From Carya illinoinensis (taxonomy: Eukaryota > Streptophyta > Magnoliopsida > Fagales > Juglandaceae), in the NCBI RefSeq assembly GCF_018687715.1, contig NC_056762.1, forward strand, positions 29,438,864 to 29,502,863: a DNA stretch of 64,000 bases, in the 5' to 3' direction. Each line of letters starts with the position of its first letter. Position 1 is the first letter of the stretch. The notes under the pieces were generated by a model. The model ran no database searches, was not told the DNA's origin, and was given only the letters and a program-made list of their open reading frames with translations. A program made the position numbers and the translations under genes. Shown here in pieces: positions 11,651-23,397 of the stretch.

Positions 11651-13406
11651 TTGCATGTTTATGGATTTGTTTTACAGTCTCTCTAGCATGGAAAAGTCTT
11701 CATGTTGCGGCAAAAATCTTGTGGCTAACAATTTTTGTTTTTTTTTTAATTTTTTTGGGCCTTTGGACCTCGAAATCCATTAGGATCGGACTAATTTATT
11801 TATTTTATTTAGTTTTATACACTGTAATATACTCGTTTTAGAATAAATATTAAATATTTTTTAAGTAGTTTTAGAATGGTATCATAAATGTTATGTCATT
11901 AAGAATTAATACTTGCAAATTTTAATGGCATGGATGTTTGAAATAGAGTAAGAGTGTTACCTCGTCCATAATCAGAGAACCCATAATAATGTGGGTCTCC
12001 ACTCAGTCCTATTTTTTGATTTATTTTAGACGAATATTATATATTATTAAAAAATTATTATTATTATTTTTATATAGATCTCATATTTATTTATTTATTT
12101 TTTAAATAATTATATAGTATTTATATACTTACGACTATAAGTATTATTTTTATTTATTTTAATATGTTGCAATATTCATTTCGGGGTATTTGTGGGCCCC
12201 ACCCGATCTTGTTTTGTTTAGTTTGTTTATGCAATCTTTATTTTATTTATTAGAAAAGAAAGAGAGAGTTTGGATATGGTTGAAGCCAAAAAATAAAAGG
12301 AAAGGAGCTTATGGACTTTATTGCCCATCCTTCATGTACTTCTCAAGAGGGGTCTACTTGCGTTTTGTCATGTCCCTTTCGCCTCATTAACGTTTTTGTT
12401 GTAGTTTCGTTTTCTTCCTATTTGTTTATATTTTTTGTTAAGATCTCAACAGTGTTGTATCATTGCGTAACTTTTGTCACCACTCCTTTCTACGCCTTTG
12501 GTTGCATAGACTTAAAGCAGAATTACTCACTAACATCTTTGAAAGATTGATTAAAACAGCATTTAGGAGACTGCGTATATCAATCTTAATATCCTGCTTT
12601 CTTAATTTGCAGTCTGTTGGATTTGTGGAGTTTACTTTTATTGGTATGTCAGCCCGATTTGATTACCCGACCCGACAAGAATATCTTATAGTTTTTTAAT
12701 GGGATTTTGATGAGGCTTGGATTGATAGGCCCAACTCGAAGTGATTGAAATATTTTGGCATTTTTTGCAAACAAAAAAGCACTAGGCAGAAAGTTCGTTC
12801 AACACTCACTCAATAGGAAACTCGAGTTAAATTCAGACAGAGAGTTTGCTTAAAGCAAGCTCGACACTCCATTAAAGTGAATAAAGTAGAAAAAATTAGG
12901 GTTTTTATCATGTGACACTATAAATATGTAATTAATTAACAGTTAATACACTCTAAGTGTTTGAACATGTAGATCTCGCCCCAAAGTATATTTTGTGATT
13001 CATCATAATAAAATCATCTTTAGCTCTGTGGACTTAAGCACATTGCTGAACCGCGTTAATTTTGTATTGTGTGATTGATTTGTTTGTATTTACTTCCGCT
13101 TGTTTGTCGTCATCATTATTTTTTCCCAATACAGTAATCACAAAACCAAATGGGAATCTAAAGGGTTGGCCTGGGTGATTCTTGTATTTCGATTTAAATT
13201 GATGTTACTCTTTCAAGCCTAACCAATTGATTAATCTAGTATATCATATTAGAGGACTATAGATGTGCCAAGTGAGTCCTTAAAGAATAATGCAACCCTT
13301 AATCCTAGATTTTGTCATTTCGAATCACATTTATTGATATGACATGTTATAAGTAGTTACATACATTGACTAGTTAAATAGACAACCACTTAAAACCTAT
13401 CACATC
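11651..13406. other. Non-coding intergenic sequence
   Basis: No gene is recognised. Near 12050-12150 an AT-rich segment with TATATAGATCTCATATTTATTTA is similar to one near 19550-19640, so it is probably a copy of a dispersed repeat. Confidence 0.4.
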
Positions 13407-14057
13407 TGTTGATGCCAAAAATTGCACAACAGGCTAGAATGAGAGAAAGAGTAATTCCCGAGAGAAAGAGTCATTCCCCGCCCACTATAATGATTCATAC
13501 TACAATTAGTGTGGTTTGGAGCCCCAAGCAGCAGTTTGATACATATGTATGGCATTTGTATGTATATCTATGACAGTGAATAGGAAATAAATGCAGGAAA
13601 CATAAAAGAGATGGAGACATATAAATTTACGTAGTTTGGCACTAGGCCTACATCCATGGGTCATTTGGAGGGTAAATTTACTATAATATGATTGTTTTAC
13701 AATCTCTTATAGTATTTTATCCTCATTGTATAATGTAAGTCTAAGATCTATTTTCTGGAGGACATCCTCCCTCTAGGGATCTTGTCGTGAGGTCAAAGAA
13801 GCTGAAGCTAAAGTCGTCTAGAAGTCCAATTTTCTCATTCGGTCAGATCCCCTTTTATCCCCTACCCATCCTTACTTTATGTCACCTCTCTCACTTTCTT
13901 TATGCTACATCCCACTTTCCCTTGACACAACTTATTTTTCCCAGCCTTTGTCCCCCTTTTCCTCCTCTCTCTTCCTTTTTGATGAGATCTCTCGTTGGGG
14001 TTAGGCCTGGTAGATCGTATTGGACTTGAGATATTTTATTCCTTTCAATTGCTCACA
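13407..14057. repeat. Left LTR (family A)
   Basis: Starts TGTTGATGCC, ends GCTCACA. Matches 17395-18031 over nearly its full length. It lacks the long CT microsatellite of the right copy. A third partial copy of the family lies at 48276-48443. Confidence 0.75.
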
Positions 14058-14199
14058 ATTCTTAAGGTCAATTTGTCCCAAAAGAAGGCTTTGGAAATCT
14101 TTAGGATAAAATAGCAACAGAGACAATCTGCAAGTCTATAGAGAAATAAATTCTAGGAGCAGATCCTTGGCTTTCCATTTTGCTTGCATTAAGTGATAA

Positions 14200-15900
14200 A
14201 TATTTTTGAGCGTAGGAGATGTATTTGACCGCGATAGGTGTGAGAGTGAAGCTTGGCTTTGGTGGGAGATGAGCTCGATCACATTAGGTGATAGTGCAGA
14301 GCTCTACTTGGCAAGATAAGTAGAAGGTGAGCTTGATCACATTAGATGCAAGCGCGAAACTTGGCTTTGGTGAGAGATGAGCTCAATTACATTAAGTGCG
14401 AGCACAAGGATCAGCTTGGCAAGATAAGTGGGAGGTGTGCTCACATCAGGAGTGAGCGCAGAGCTCGTCTTGGTGAGATAAGCGGGAGGTGTGCTTGATT
14501 GTGTAAGGAGCAAGCGCGAAGCTTAGCTTTTATGTGTGGGAGAGAGGTTGGGCAGTCGAGTGACTTGCCTGACTATTGGGTGCCTGGGAGGTCAAGCAGT
14601 CCCTGATCTTTCCCACCTATGTGGCACAATAGGTGAGGTTGGGTAATCGAGAGACTTGCCCGCATGTTGGGCACTTGGGAGGTCAAGTGGTCCATGACCT
14701 TTCCTGTTTGTTGACTCTTTACGAGGAAGGTTGAGTAGTTGAGTGGCTGGACCCGCATGTTAACTCTCGATGAGGTGTGAGTGAGATTAGGCGATTTGTG
14801 ACCTTTCTCACCTGTTGACTCGTCACAAGGGAGGTTGGGCACTCAAGTGGCTAGACCCGCCTGTTGACTTTTGATGAGGCGTGAGTGAGGTCGGGTGGTT
14901 AGTGACATTTCTCGCCTATTGACTCATCACAAGGGAGGTCGGGCACTCGAGTGGTTGGACTTGCCTATTGACTTTTGGCGAGGTATGAGTTGGCTTTGAG
15001 TTCGTTTGTATGAATGTTTATCGTTAGCAAAGAAGAGTGTTTATCCTTCAAAAGTTTTTGTTTTTTTATGATGTTAGTAGATTTTCGCCCCTTGATGTGA
15101 ATTGTTGTTGGCGTTTGCATTTTGCTATTGATGATAGAGTTTGTTTGTAGTAACCTACATTAAGTGGTTAGGGAGCCGTCGATCCCCTGGGTCCATCCTA
15201 ACAGTTGTCGAGTCTGTCACCTCATTCCCGAAGGTAACCCACGCCAGGCGATTGTGGAGCTCGGAAGCTCGTTCTCGAAGTTAACCTGCTAGTGCCAATT
15301 ATGGCATGAGTATAAACACTCGACATTTGTTGGAGAAGATGTTATGGTGGTATTGTTATCTAGTTGAGGAAGGTCGGGCAGTCGAGTGGCTAGACTTGCC
15401 TATTGACTCTCAACCAGGAATTTAGCAAGGTCGCCTCTGATTTCGCTGTGAGGGAGGTCAGGCAGTCAAATGGCTGGTCCCACCTGTTGACTCCCACTAG
15501 TAAATGAATAAGGCTCGGCAATTGAAAGGCTAGACTCGCTGTGAGAGAAGTCAGGCAGTTGAATGGCTTGACCTGCCTGTTGACTCTCAACAGGAAATGA
15601 ATAAGGTCAGGCAGTCAAAGGCTGGACCCGCTGTGATTTTTTTGTGGGAGAGGTAGGACAGTTGAATGGCTGGACTTGCTTATTGACTCTCAACGGGGAA
15701 TGAATAAGGTCAGGCAGTCGAAAGGTTGAACCTACTGTGATTTTGTCATGAGGGACGTCGAACTGTCGAATGGCTAGACCCGCCTGTTGACTCTCAACAG
15801 GAAATGAATAAGTCAGGCAGTCGAAAGGTTGGACCCTCTGTGAACTCGCCATGAGGGAGGTCGGGCAGTCGAATGGCTAAGCTCGCCTATTGACTCTCGA
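14200..15900. repeat. GC-rich degenerate tandem repeats inside the LTR element
   Basis: Three neighbouring arrays. About 14215-14540: units built on GAGCTTGATCACATTAG and GGCAAGATAAG (about 65-130 bp). About 14540-14995: units of about 103 bp built on GGAGGTCGGGCACTCGAGTGG and CCTGTTGACTC. About 15360-15900: related units built on GGTCAGGCAGTCGAAAGG and GTTGACTCTCAAC. The arrays share the GTCGGGCAGTCGAGTGGCT core, so they expanded from one progenitor. Base composition is much richer in G and C than the surroundings. Confidence 0.75.
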
Positions 15901-16269
15901 GGAGGTGTGCCTATCTTTTGTTTGATAGAGATGCTTGACTTTACTAAGAAAAACAACCAGTTAGCGTAGACAATCAAAATCACAAATGTGAGATTTGCAA
16001 ACTTGAATTACTTTACTAGAGCATGTCGAAGGTTTAAGATGTGTTGTTGAGGCCGATGGGCAGCTATGCTTTGGCAATGATGAAGGTCTGGGGTATCCAT
16101 GATACCGAACATGGATATGTATCTAGTGCCCTGTGTTGCGCAAGTGAGTTCGACAAGGTAAGTTCCTGCGATGTGTTGACACTAGAATGATGAGGCCATT
16201 GTTTCTGATTTTCACTTGATTGAGTTTGTCCATTGCTGATTTTTCTTCATTTTTCTTCTCTTCTGTTTC

Positions 16270-16291
16270 TTTTTTTTTTTTTTTTTTTTTT
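16270..16291 (+). repeat. Poly-T tract (22 bases)
   Basis: Uninterrupted T run inside the LTR element. On the minus strand it could be the tail of a small retroposon, but no target duplication was seen. Confidence 0.8.
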
Positions 16292-17394
16292 GTGAAGAAT
16301 GTTTAATGTTGGCTTGCCGTGGAGGGTGCTCACGATGAGTTAGGCTTCTTCTCTATGGTCAATGGACTTTGAGTGGCAGAGTGGTGGCTGAGGAGCTCGG
16401 TGTCCAAGTAGTGGCTGAGGAGCATTGTGTCTGAGCTCCCATGCCCGCGATTGCATGCATCTCGAGTGGTTTCCATGGGTGCTCCAACCTCCATGGCTAT
16501 TTAGGAAGGGAAATCCTATGTTGGAGACAGACAACGTTGACGACCCCGCTGATGGCCGCCAAGTGCCTCACGAGCTCACGGTTGGGCGTCACGAGCCTTA
16601 AGCCATGCACCAATTGTTCTAGTGTACACATCCCCCTTAGCGGGATCACCTTGGGAGGTGGATGAAAGTCACTAATGGACCAAGTGGTGGCTGCCGCTCT
16701 TGCTAGCGAAGTTCATGGTGAGTTGCTGTGAGCCTCCTAGGTACACGAAAATGTGCACCCATTAGGTGCACTGTGCCGAGCCCAATGGACCAGGGTCAGC
16801 GCGGCATAGACAAAAACCATCGACGATCCACGTGGTGGCCTCTGGTGGATCAAACGGACGCCAGGTGTCGAAGTAGTAACTGAGGAGCTTCCTAGGTGCA
16901 CGACAACATGCACACATTGTACATTTTGCATGGGAGTGTGCATGCCATGCACAGCTGGGATGTGCACGACAATGCTATGTTTGACCTGTGCAGGTGCATG
17001 GTGCCAAGGACTTGGGACGTGCATATGCATGTGCACAGTGCATTTAAGTGCACATAACTCGCCCGTGTTCTCCCTTCTCTTTTTGTAGGGTATACTCAAA
17101 GTGCATTGAGCACTCGCAGCTCAAATGGTTGAGGAGCTAGGGTTCCCAACCTTACATTTTGGGTGCATAAAAAGCACATAAGTGCATAGTGCATTCAACT
17201 GCCTGGATGAGGAAAGGTTTGCTAGCCCAACTTTTCACAATATTGTTATTTGTAAATATAAAAGTCAAAAGGTCAAGAATACTTATCTGGAAAAATTTTA
17301 TCTGCTCATTTGGAGATTCTTGTGCATACTAGAAAATCATCATTCTCCTACTTTTGGTGTAGAAAACAAATCACATCACACGGAAAACCCCAAA

Positions 17395-17840
17395 TGTTGA
17401 TGCTAGAAATCGTAGAACATGTTGGAATGAGAAAGAGAGGCATTCCATGTTCACTATGACAATTCGAGCCTCGATCTGCATGTTTTGGAGCCCCCAACAG
17501 CAGTTCGATGTGGTTGTACGGCATCTGCACATACATCCATGGTAGTGAATAGGAAATAAATGCAGAAAAAATAAAAGAGATGGAGACACATAGATTTACA
17601 TGGTTTGACACTAGGCCTACGTCTGTAGATTGTTTGGAGGGAAAATCTACTATAATATGATTTTTTTACAGTATCTCATGGTCTCTCATCCTCGTTGTAC
17701 AATGGAAGTTTGAAATCTATTTTATGGAAGAGATCTTCCCTTTGGAGCTCTTGTTGTGAGGTTGAAAAGTTGGAGCTAAAGTCGTCCAGAAGTTCTGTTT
17801 TCTCATTCGATCTGATCCCTTTTATCCTCTGTCCATCATT

Positions 17841-17885
<45 letters not shown>

Positions 17886-18031
17886 TCCCACCTTCCCTTG
17901 ACACACCCTATTGTCCCTCGCCTTTGTCCCCCTTTTCCTGCTCTCTTTTCTCTATTGATGAGATCCATTTTTGGGCTGGGTTTGGTAGATTGTATCAAAC
18001 CTAAGATATTATATCCAATTCAATATCAACA
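17395..18031. repeat. Right LTR (family A)
   Basis: Starts TGTTGATGCT and ends ATCAACA, so the termini are a TGTTGA/TCAACA inverted repeat. Contains a (CT)n expansion at 17842-17882 where the left LTR has unexpanded CTCTCTC sequence. Confidence 0.75.
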
Positions 18032-19083
18032 AATGTAATTAAAGACGATAGTCTAAGATGAAGAATAATATTTCTCCTCATTAAGCGCTTAAATACAGAC
18101 ATCTACATACCCAAGTAGCTTTTGTTCGTAGTAATGAAAATATAATGGGAATTTGTGCACGAATAACAATTTGAACAAAATCTTAGAATGCTGGAGATAT
18201 GACAAACTTTTATTAAGATTTCCTCCAAGACAATCCGATTTACTTACTCTCTTCCTATTTTGTTGGCAACAAGTGAAAAGAATTGACATTTATTGTTTTG
18301 TCTTGGATTTTAAAAGGGCATTTTAAAGACCAATTGCTGTTAAAAGGGCATTTAAAATGTAGGATATTTATTGTTTAGACCAACTATTGTTAATCTCAAA
18401 TCCAAAAACCCTAGGCGCCTCCTTCCCTTTCTCGTAAAATACCAAGAGTTCTAGATCTGATTTTCACAGGAGGGAGTGAAGGTCTCTGTTTCCTCCTCCT
18501 CTTCCCTCTTCTTCCTCCATTCACCCACCTTGTCTATTAAGATTTTTTTACTTAGTTTTATTTTACTTTCTTCAAGGTTGAAAAACACAGATTTATAACT
18601 TTCTAGCAACTCTCGATAGACACATGCAGCACAAGCAAGTTTATAGGTCGAAAATCATTTGGAGTTAAGCAATGCTTTTGTGAAAATCACCTTGTTTGGT
18701 TTTCACGCATTGCCCCCATCTGTGCGTGGTCCTCATGCGCTACCCCTTTCGGTAGCTCTTCTTGACACTTGTGCCAGATCATCGGACTCACCACCACTAG
18801 ACTTTTCAGATCTGACCTTTGTGACTGAAAAGAAACAAGTGTGTTGCCTTTACGGGTCATCACAGATTTCGAATTCTATTAGAGTTGGTTTAAACTATAA
18901 TCTTTTATTTTTCGCATCTATCTTACTGTATTCTTTTTTTGGTTTCATTTTTATTAATTAAAATAAAAAATAGTTCATCTCTCATATATTTGTTTGTAGA
19001 GGTTGAGTCATTTTATTTATTTTTTTGCTGCTTTCCATGTTTCGGTATAATTTTCGCTCAACTTATATGAAAGTAGGAATTAA
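18032..19083. other. Non-coding sequence with a leader-like segment
   Basis: No gene is recognised. Around 18400-18540 the sequence (AAACCCTA, then CTTCCTCC-rich stretches) resembles a plant 5' UTR, but no coding sequence follows that I can identify. Confidence 0.35.
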
Positions 19084-19304
19084 GCTTGTGTTTGGATGTT
19101 GATATCTCAGATAATTTGAGTTGATATGTGAATAGTAATTTTTTATGAATTCCATTCAGATGTGTTGAATGTAAATATGTTGAGATATGTATTTGAATAG
19201 GTTGAGATGAATTTAAATTTTTTTATGAGAAGTTGTAAAAATAATAAATCTCAATAATTATTCATTTAAAATGAGTTAGAATTGATTTCAACGCCCAAAC
19301 ATAG
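19084..19304. mobile_element. AT-rich TIR MITE (family M1, reverse)
   Basis: Begins GCTTGTGTTTGGATGTTGAT and ends TTTCAACGCCCAAACATAG, inverted copies of each other with mismatches. About 220 bp and non-coding. Internal GAGATGA blocks are the reverse complement of those in neighbouring copies. Confidence 0.6.
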
Positions 19305-20560
19305 TCATAGAGTGTTGGATACAAGACATTGCAACAATTAAGTCCATAGACACAAGACGAGTTTGTTCGAGCACTAGTTGCCAAGGATATGCAAGGAATG
19401 GAAGGATCGATAAGTGAGGAATGGAAGAGGGCAAGACGAAGAATAGTGGATCATTATATATTTGGCAAGTAATATTAGATACAATCGTGGAGTGTGCAAG
19501 TACTGTGTAATTATTTTAAAAAAAGTATGACTCATTATTAAAAAAATAATTTTTTTTTATATAGATTTTATATTTACTTATATTTTTAAAAAGATTGCAC
19601 GACACTTATCTACGTTATAATTGTAAATATTATTTCTCTCGATAAGGAGACCTAGTTGACCAACAAATGGTGCTATACCCATAAGGGAAAAAAAAAAAAA
19701 AACATTCGGACGCGTGACAAGACTCGCAGTTGGAGGTAGCAAGTTGTAATTATTTAGAAAAATAATTTTTACAGTAATTTTCACAATTATATTTTAAACA
19801 CTTTTCACATGCAAAATTAATTTAAAAAAATATACACACATAATTTTTTTATAATATTTTATACAATTATATTTTCAAACAAACAATATTTCTATAAAAT
19901 ACCTTATGAAAATAATAACTTGATAAGATTACTTCGTTACTCAATTATTTATTAATGCAAGTTGATTCAGATAAGATAACGCTAAATCTCTTCACAGTAA
20001 GCATTAAATGCGGTCACTTCGAGATCCAAGTTGAGTGTCGGAAAAGTCTCCTACGGGATTAGCCCGGCGACATTTCGCCCTTTCTTGATGGCTTGGACCT
20101 TTCACACGCCAAGTGGTTTTGGTTGATGGGGAAACTGTACTGTCACCAAGGAGTTCAACCCATTCACATGGATTAGGGGTTGCTGCCATTGTTGTGCCAA
20201 AGCTGTCAATGTAGCAATTATAAGTTTTTGGGTGAATGTCTCTGACTCATCTTAGCATTAAACTATCTTAGCATTAGAATTCACTTTTCCTACAATGAAT
20301 TAAGCGCCAACGTGTGTCCTAAATACTGACAGATCCGTGCAAATGTAGAAGAAAGAAAACTTCAAACAAGCTATCCGCAACTTTACCTTAAGTTGGTCCT
20401 AGAATGAATCCTAGGAGTATGAAGATTACATAAGATTCACTACACCCTTCCTTACTATACATCAAAGGCTTTATAGCACTCCATCCAAAATAATCCCCTT
20501 CAGCAACCCATTTCTTGGCATTTTAATCAAGGTTCGAACGCATCCTGTAGTGAGTCTGTT
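19305..20560. other. Intergenic sequence
   Basis: Mostly AT-rich and without recognised genes apart from the small unidentified reading frame at 20004-20189. A segment near 19550-19640 belongs to the same dispersed repeat as 12050-12150. Confidence 0.4.
20004..20189 (-). CDS. Possible first exon of an unidentified gene
   Basis: Open reading frame with an ATG at 20189 encoding a start MAATPNPCEWVELLGD, then a Lys/Arg-rich part. Composition is more codon-like than the AT-rich surroundings. A GT donor-like site (AAAG/GTCCAAG) lies inside it. I do not recognise the protein and found no second exon to the left. It may be a gene fragment or chance. Confidence 0.2.
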   Translation of the reverse strand: MAATPNPCEWVELLGDSTVSPSTKTTWRVKGPSHQERAKCRRANPVGDFSDTQLGSRSDRI

Positions 20561-20768
20561 GTGTTTAGAAGATGAATCAAACTCAACTCAACTCATCTCA
20601 AACCAATTATTAATAAATCTCACTACATTTTCAATTTTTTATAACAAAAATTAAATTCATCTCAACCTACTTCATATATTTCAATTTAAAAAATTAAAAC
20701 TCAACTCAATAGAATCTACAAAATATTATTATTCACAATTCAACTTATCTTAATTTCCAAAAGCAGCC
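20561..20768. mobile_element. AT-rich TIR MITE (family M1)
   Basis: Begins GTGTTTAGAAGATGAAT and ends TTTCCAAAAGCAGCC. Carries the CAACTCATCTCAAACCAATTA and CTCAATAGAATCTACAAAATA blocks shared with 21.78-21.99 kb. Confidence 0.55.
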
Positions 20769-21019
20769 TTATGAACTCTGTAGACCTTCTCCCTAGGGGT
20801 AGTGAATGGAGGTTTGGAGCAACTTATTGTTCCAATTTAATTATATGTTTGCCAAAATATATATATATATATTTTTTCTAATAAAGCATGCATATATTTA
20901 TAATAATTACAAAACATCATGAGGGTCTTTCCCACTATCCAAAAGCAAAATATTAGGAGGAATAAAATCTAAAAAAATGCTACCAAACAACGCGTTTGTT
21001 GTGGCCCATTGCGCTATAG

Positions 21020-21640
21020 AATGCGTAAGTCGATTTTGAAATCAATCAATCTTGTGAAAGCTCCATTTTGGATGAGAGATTAAGGATTTTGTAATGTCAT
21101 TCGAGATGATAGATATTTGCCAAGACTCCTTCTCTTTAGAGATAGAGGAAATTACCAGTTGAGAATCTCCAACTAAAGTGATTTGAGAAGAGTTGGCATT
21201 TTCTGCCATTTTGAGGGCCAATTTTGCCGCTAGAGCTTTAGCTATCACTGGTATTGTGGAGAGGTTCTTTTTAGTGCTAAAGCTTCAGCTATCACTAATA
21301 TTGTGGAGAGGTTCTTTTCAGTGCATATTTCTATTACCTCTCCTTTCGAATTTCTACTAACCGCCGAAGCTACTGAGAATGAGTTTCTGACTGCTACATC
21401 AAACGATATGCATAGATGATTTGTTGGTGGATTTTGCCATTTTTTCTGTGAGATGGTGCATAATTTTTCCTTCCAAGCATGCAGATTTTCTTCATAAGAG
21501 AGATTTAGCTGTTGAGAAATTTTTGTGGTGAAATTTCTTTCTAGTTGTGAATCTTTTCGTTTCTGAGTCTCCAAATAAAATCTATAATCAGAGCAGCAAA
21601 AAACATATATATATATTTTTGCCAAAATATATATGGTAAC
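21020..21640 (-). pseudogene. LINE RNase H (RVT_3-type) domain remnant
   Basis: On the minus strand two frames join into a plant RVT_3/RNase H-like domain from a LINE. The upstream part (21625 to about 21250) carries CISFDVAVRNSFSVASAV and ends in EALALK. The downstream part (from about 21248) continues AAKLALKMAEN, ITLVGDSQLVI and HPKWSFHKI. A roughly 59-bp direct duplication at the join (about 21225-21330, with GTGGAGAGGTTCTTTT twice) interrupts the frame. The catalytic D of the first strand is present in ISFD, and the VGDSQ motif is intact. It is a fragment without RT. Confidence 0.75.
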
Positions 21641-21985
21641 GATGTTTAGATGTTAAAAGTATAACAGATTATCTGTGAATAATGATGAAATAGTTTATAA
21701 ATAATAGTGAAATCGTAATGAATAATTTATGAATAATAGTAAATTGATAGTAAATAGTAATGAAATAGTTTGATATCAATAAGTTATGTTTGGTTAGTTG
21801 AGTGATCTCAATCCATCTTAAACTAATTATTGATGGGACTAATTACTTTTTTAACTTTTCATAAAAAAAAAAAAAACATATTTCAATATATTTATATTTA
21901 AATATATCTCAATAAAATTCATAAAATACTATTATTTACAAATTAACTCATACCATCTACGATCATCTCAGCATTAAAGACAGCT
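21639..21985. mobile_element. One or two AT-rich MITE copies (family M1)
   Basis: An ACGATGTTTAGATGTTAAAA start, an internal TATGTTTGGTTAGTTGAG near 21785 and an end with ATCATCTCAGCATTAAAGAC suggest a partial copy (21639-21780) next to a second one (21783-21985). The second matches the 20.56-kb copy. Confidence 0.5.
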
Positions 21986-23397
21986 TAATCTTCCGATCAT
22001 TGATCCAATAAATTTGCTGCCGCTACACCTGGCTTTAAAACTTAAAAAATCATACACCATGATAAAAGGGCCCCGTGTGTACGAACCAGCCATGGCCCCT
22101 CCAGACTCTGGAAATTTCATTTCACCAAAACAGCAATGTAAATCTCATTTCGAGTACGGAGTGTGTAAATTCAACCACCATTCACTTGATGTGTTGACAC
22201 AAAACCACGATCAGATGACAGCATTTGATTTTTCTTGCCTTTTTCTTTTTTGTTGCTCATTCTGTTCTTGTTTGTCAAAAAGGGAACAATCATGAGCTGA
22301 GCTGTCTTAACACTTGGGGAGAGGAATATACCCCAAATAGCACACCTCTGCATACAGTATACCGTCTGAGATAAGCATGTCGGGCCATACAAACCTGAAA
22401 ATTGATGAACTTACTACCTGACCAGCAAAACCCAAAAGATGAGAGAAAATATACTCTGACCAGCCATGAAAGCAACTTGAAATCCATGTCAATTGCATTA
22501 TCATTGGATAAGCCTTAGCTGGAAAGCAGTACTCTCATGTGAGCTCAAAGTTTTGAACAATGTTCATGTAGTCAAAACAATAATCTAGGCCTTCTCATTG
22601 GCCCAACACTAACCTTAGTCTGAGAGTGCTGCATTATTGATGTACCCTGCATGCATGCATGCATGCAAAAATGTGGGGTATTGACAGCGTCAAAATTAAC
22701 TCTAGGATGGCGCAGAGGTCAATGGAGCAATGAATCATGGGTCGGATATCAAACCGATATGTGAGTGAAGCTCATAATAATGCAACGCAAACAGGACCAC
22801 CAGCCAAAAAAGGCACTGACCGCGCAATCTATATTTCCGAGCAAGCAGAGTGTGAGACTTGTGTCTTACATACGGCCCCGATTGCTGTTTGCTGCCTAAC
22901 GTGGGTTATTGTGAACCGTCCAATTCCCGTGAGGAAGGGCGTGTGGCTGGTTGCATCGTTCACATGCAGTATTGTATTACCACTAATAGCAAAGCGAGAG
23001 AGAGAGAGAGAGAGAGAGAAACGGGGGGCCCAGAGTTTCAGACAAAGTTGATCTTGATATGCCACCAACGGAATGGAAGTTAATCACCGCGTCTATCTTA
23101 AAGAGGGGAACAAAGCAAAGAGACAGTTAAAGCTGGTCTTTCCAATGAAGTGAGAAGGAAAAGAGGGTAAAAAATCACTGTACTCCAATGTCTACTTATA
23201 TCCTCGGCAATTAAGGTGTGTTTTGGCAGACCTTTTCGTTAGATCTTACATTCGTAGCATTCTTTCTGGTGTTTTCTCTTTTCTTTTCTTTTCCTATATC
23301 CAGGACATAAGAATGGTAGGATAAGAGTATTCTGCATGTCTCGGGCTGTGAACCACTGAGAGATTGCAAGGGAAAGCATTAACTCTGAGATTTTATA
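21986..23397 (+). other. LOL1 upstream region
   Basis: No gene is certain. It holds a TGCA-repeat (TGCATGCATGCATGCATGCA, 22650-22669) and a (GA)n run at 22996-23018. The promoter and any 5' UTR of the LOL1-like gene should lie in the last several hundred bases, but the transcription start cannot be fixed. Confidence 0.4.
22996..23018 (+). repeat. (GA)n microsatellite in the LOL1 upstream region
   Basis: About 11 GA units, 380 bp upstream of the LOL1 start codon. GA repeats near plant promoters can bind BPC proteins; that role is only inferred here. Confidence 0.85.

Larger units (their letters stand above)
13407..18031. mobile_element. Non-autonomous LTR retroelement with GC-rich tandem-repeat interior
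   Basis: Two diverged direct repeats bracket the region: 13407-14057 (651 bp) and 17395-18031 (637 bp). Both begin TGTTGATGC and end in CA, and they share long blocks such as GTGAATAGGAAATAAATGCAG and GGCACTAGGCCTAC-type sequence. The 3.3-kb interior shows no gag, protease, RT or integrase and is largely tandem repeats, so it is a LARD-like element. The flanking 5-mers do not match (ACATC and AATGT), so no target duplication survives. Neither a PBS nor a PPT is evident, and the element's orientation is uncertain. Confidence 0.75.

Noticed and set aside
13398..13411. Target duplication for the family-A LTR element
   Set aside because: Left flank ACATC and right flank AATGT do not match, so no duplication can be claimed.
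16340..17099. Open frames within the LTR element interior
   Set aside because: GC-rich sequence gives long frames by chance. No gag, protease or pol motif is present.
22014..22295. Cys/His pattern CKSHFEYGVCKFNHH resembling a CCCH zinc finger upstream of LOL1
   Set aside because: Only one incomplete finger in a short frame, no splice signals or neighbouring finger exons. Chance or a small gene fragment.
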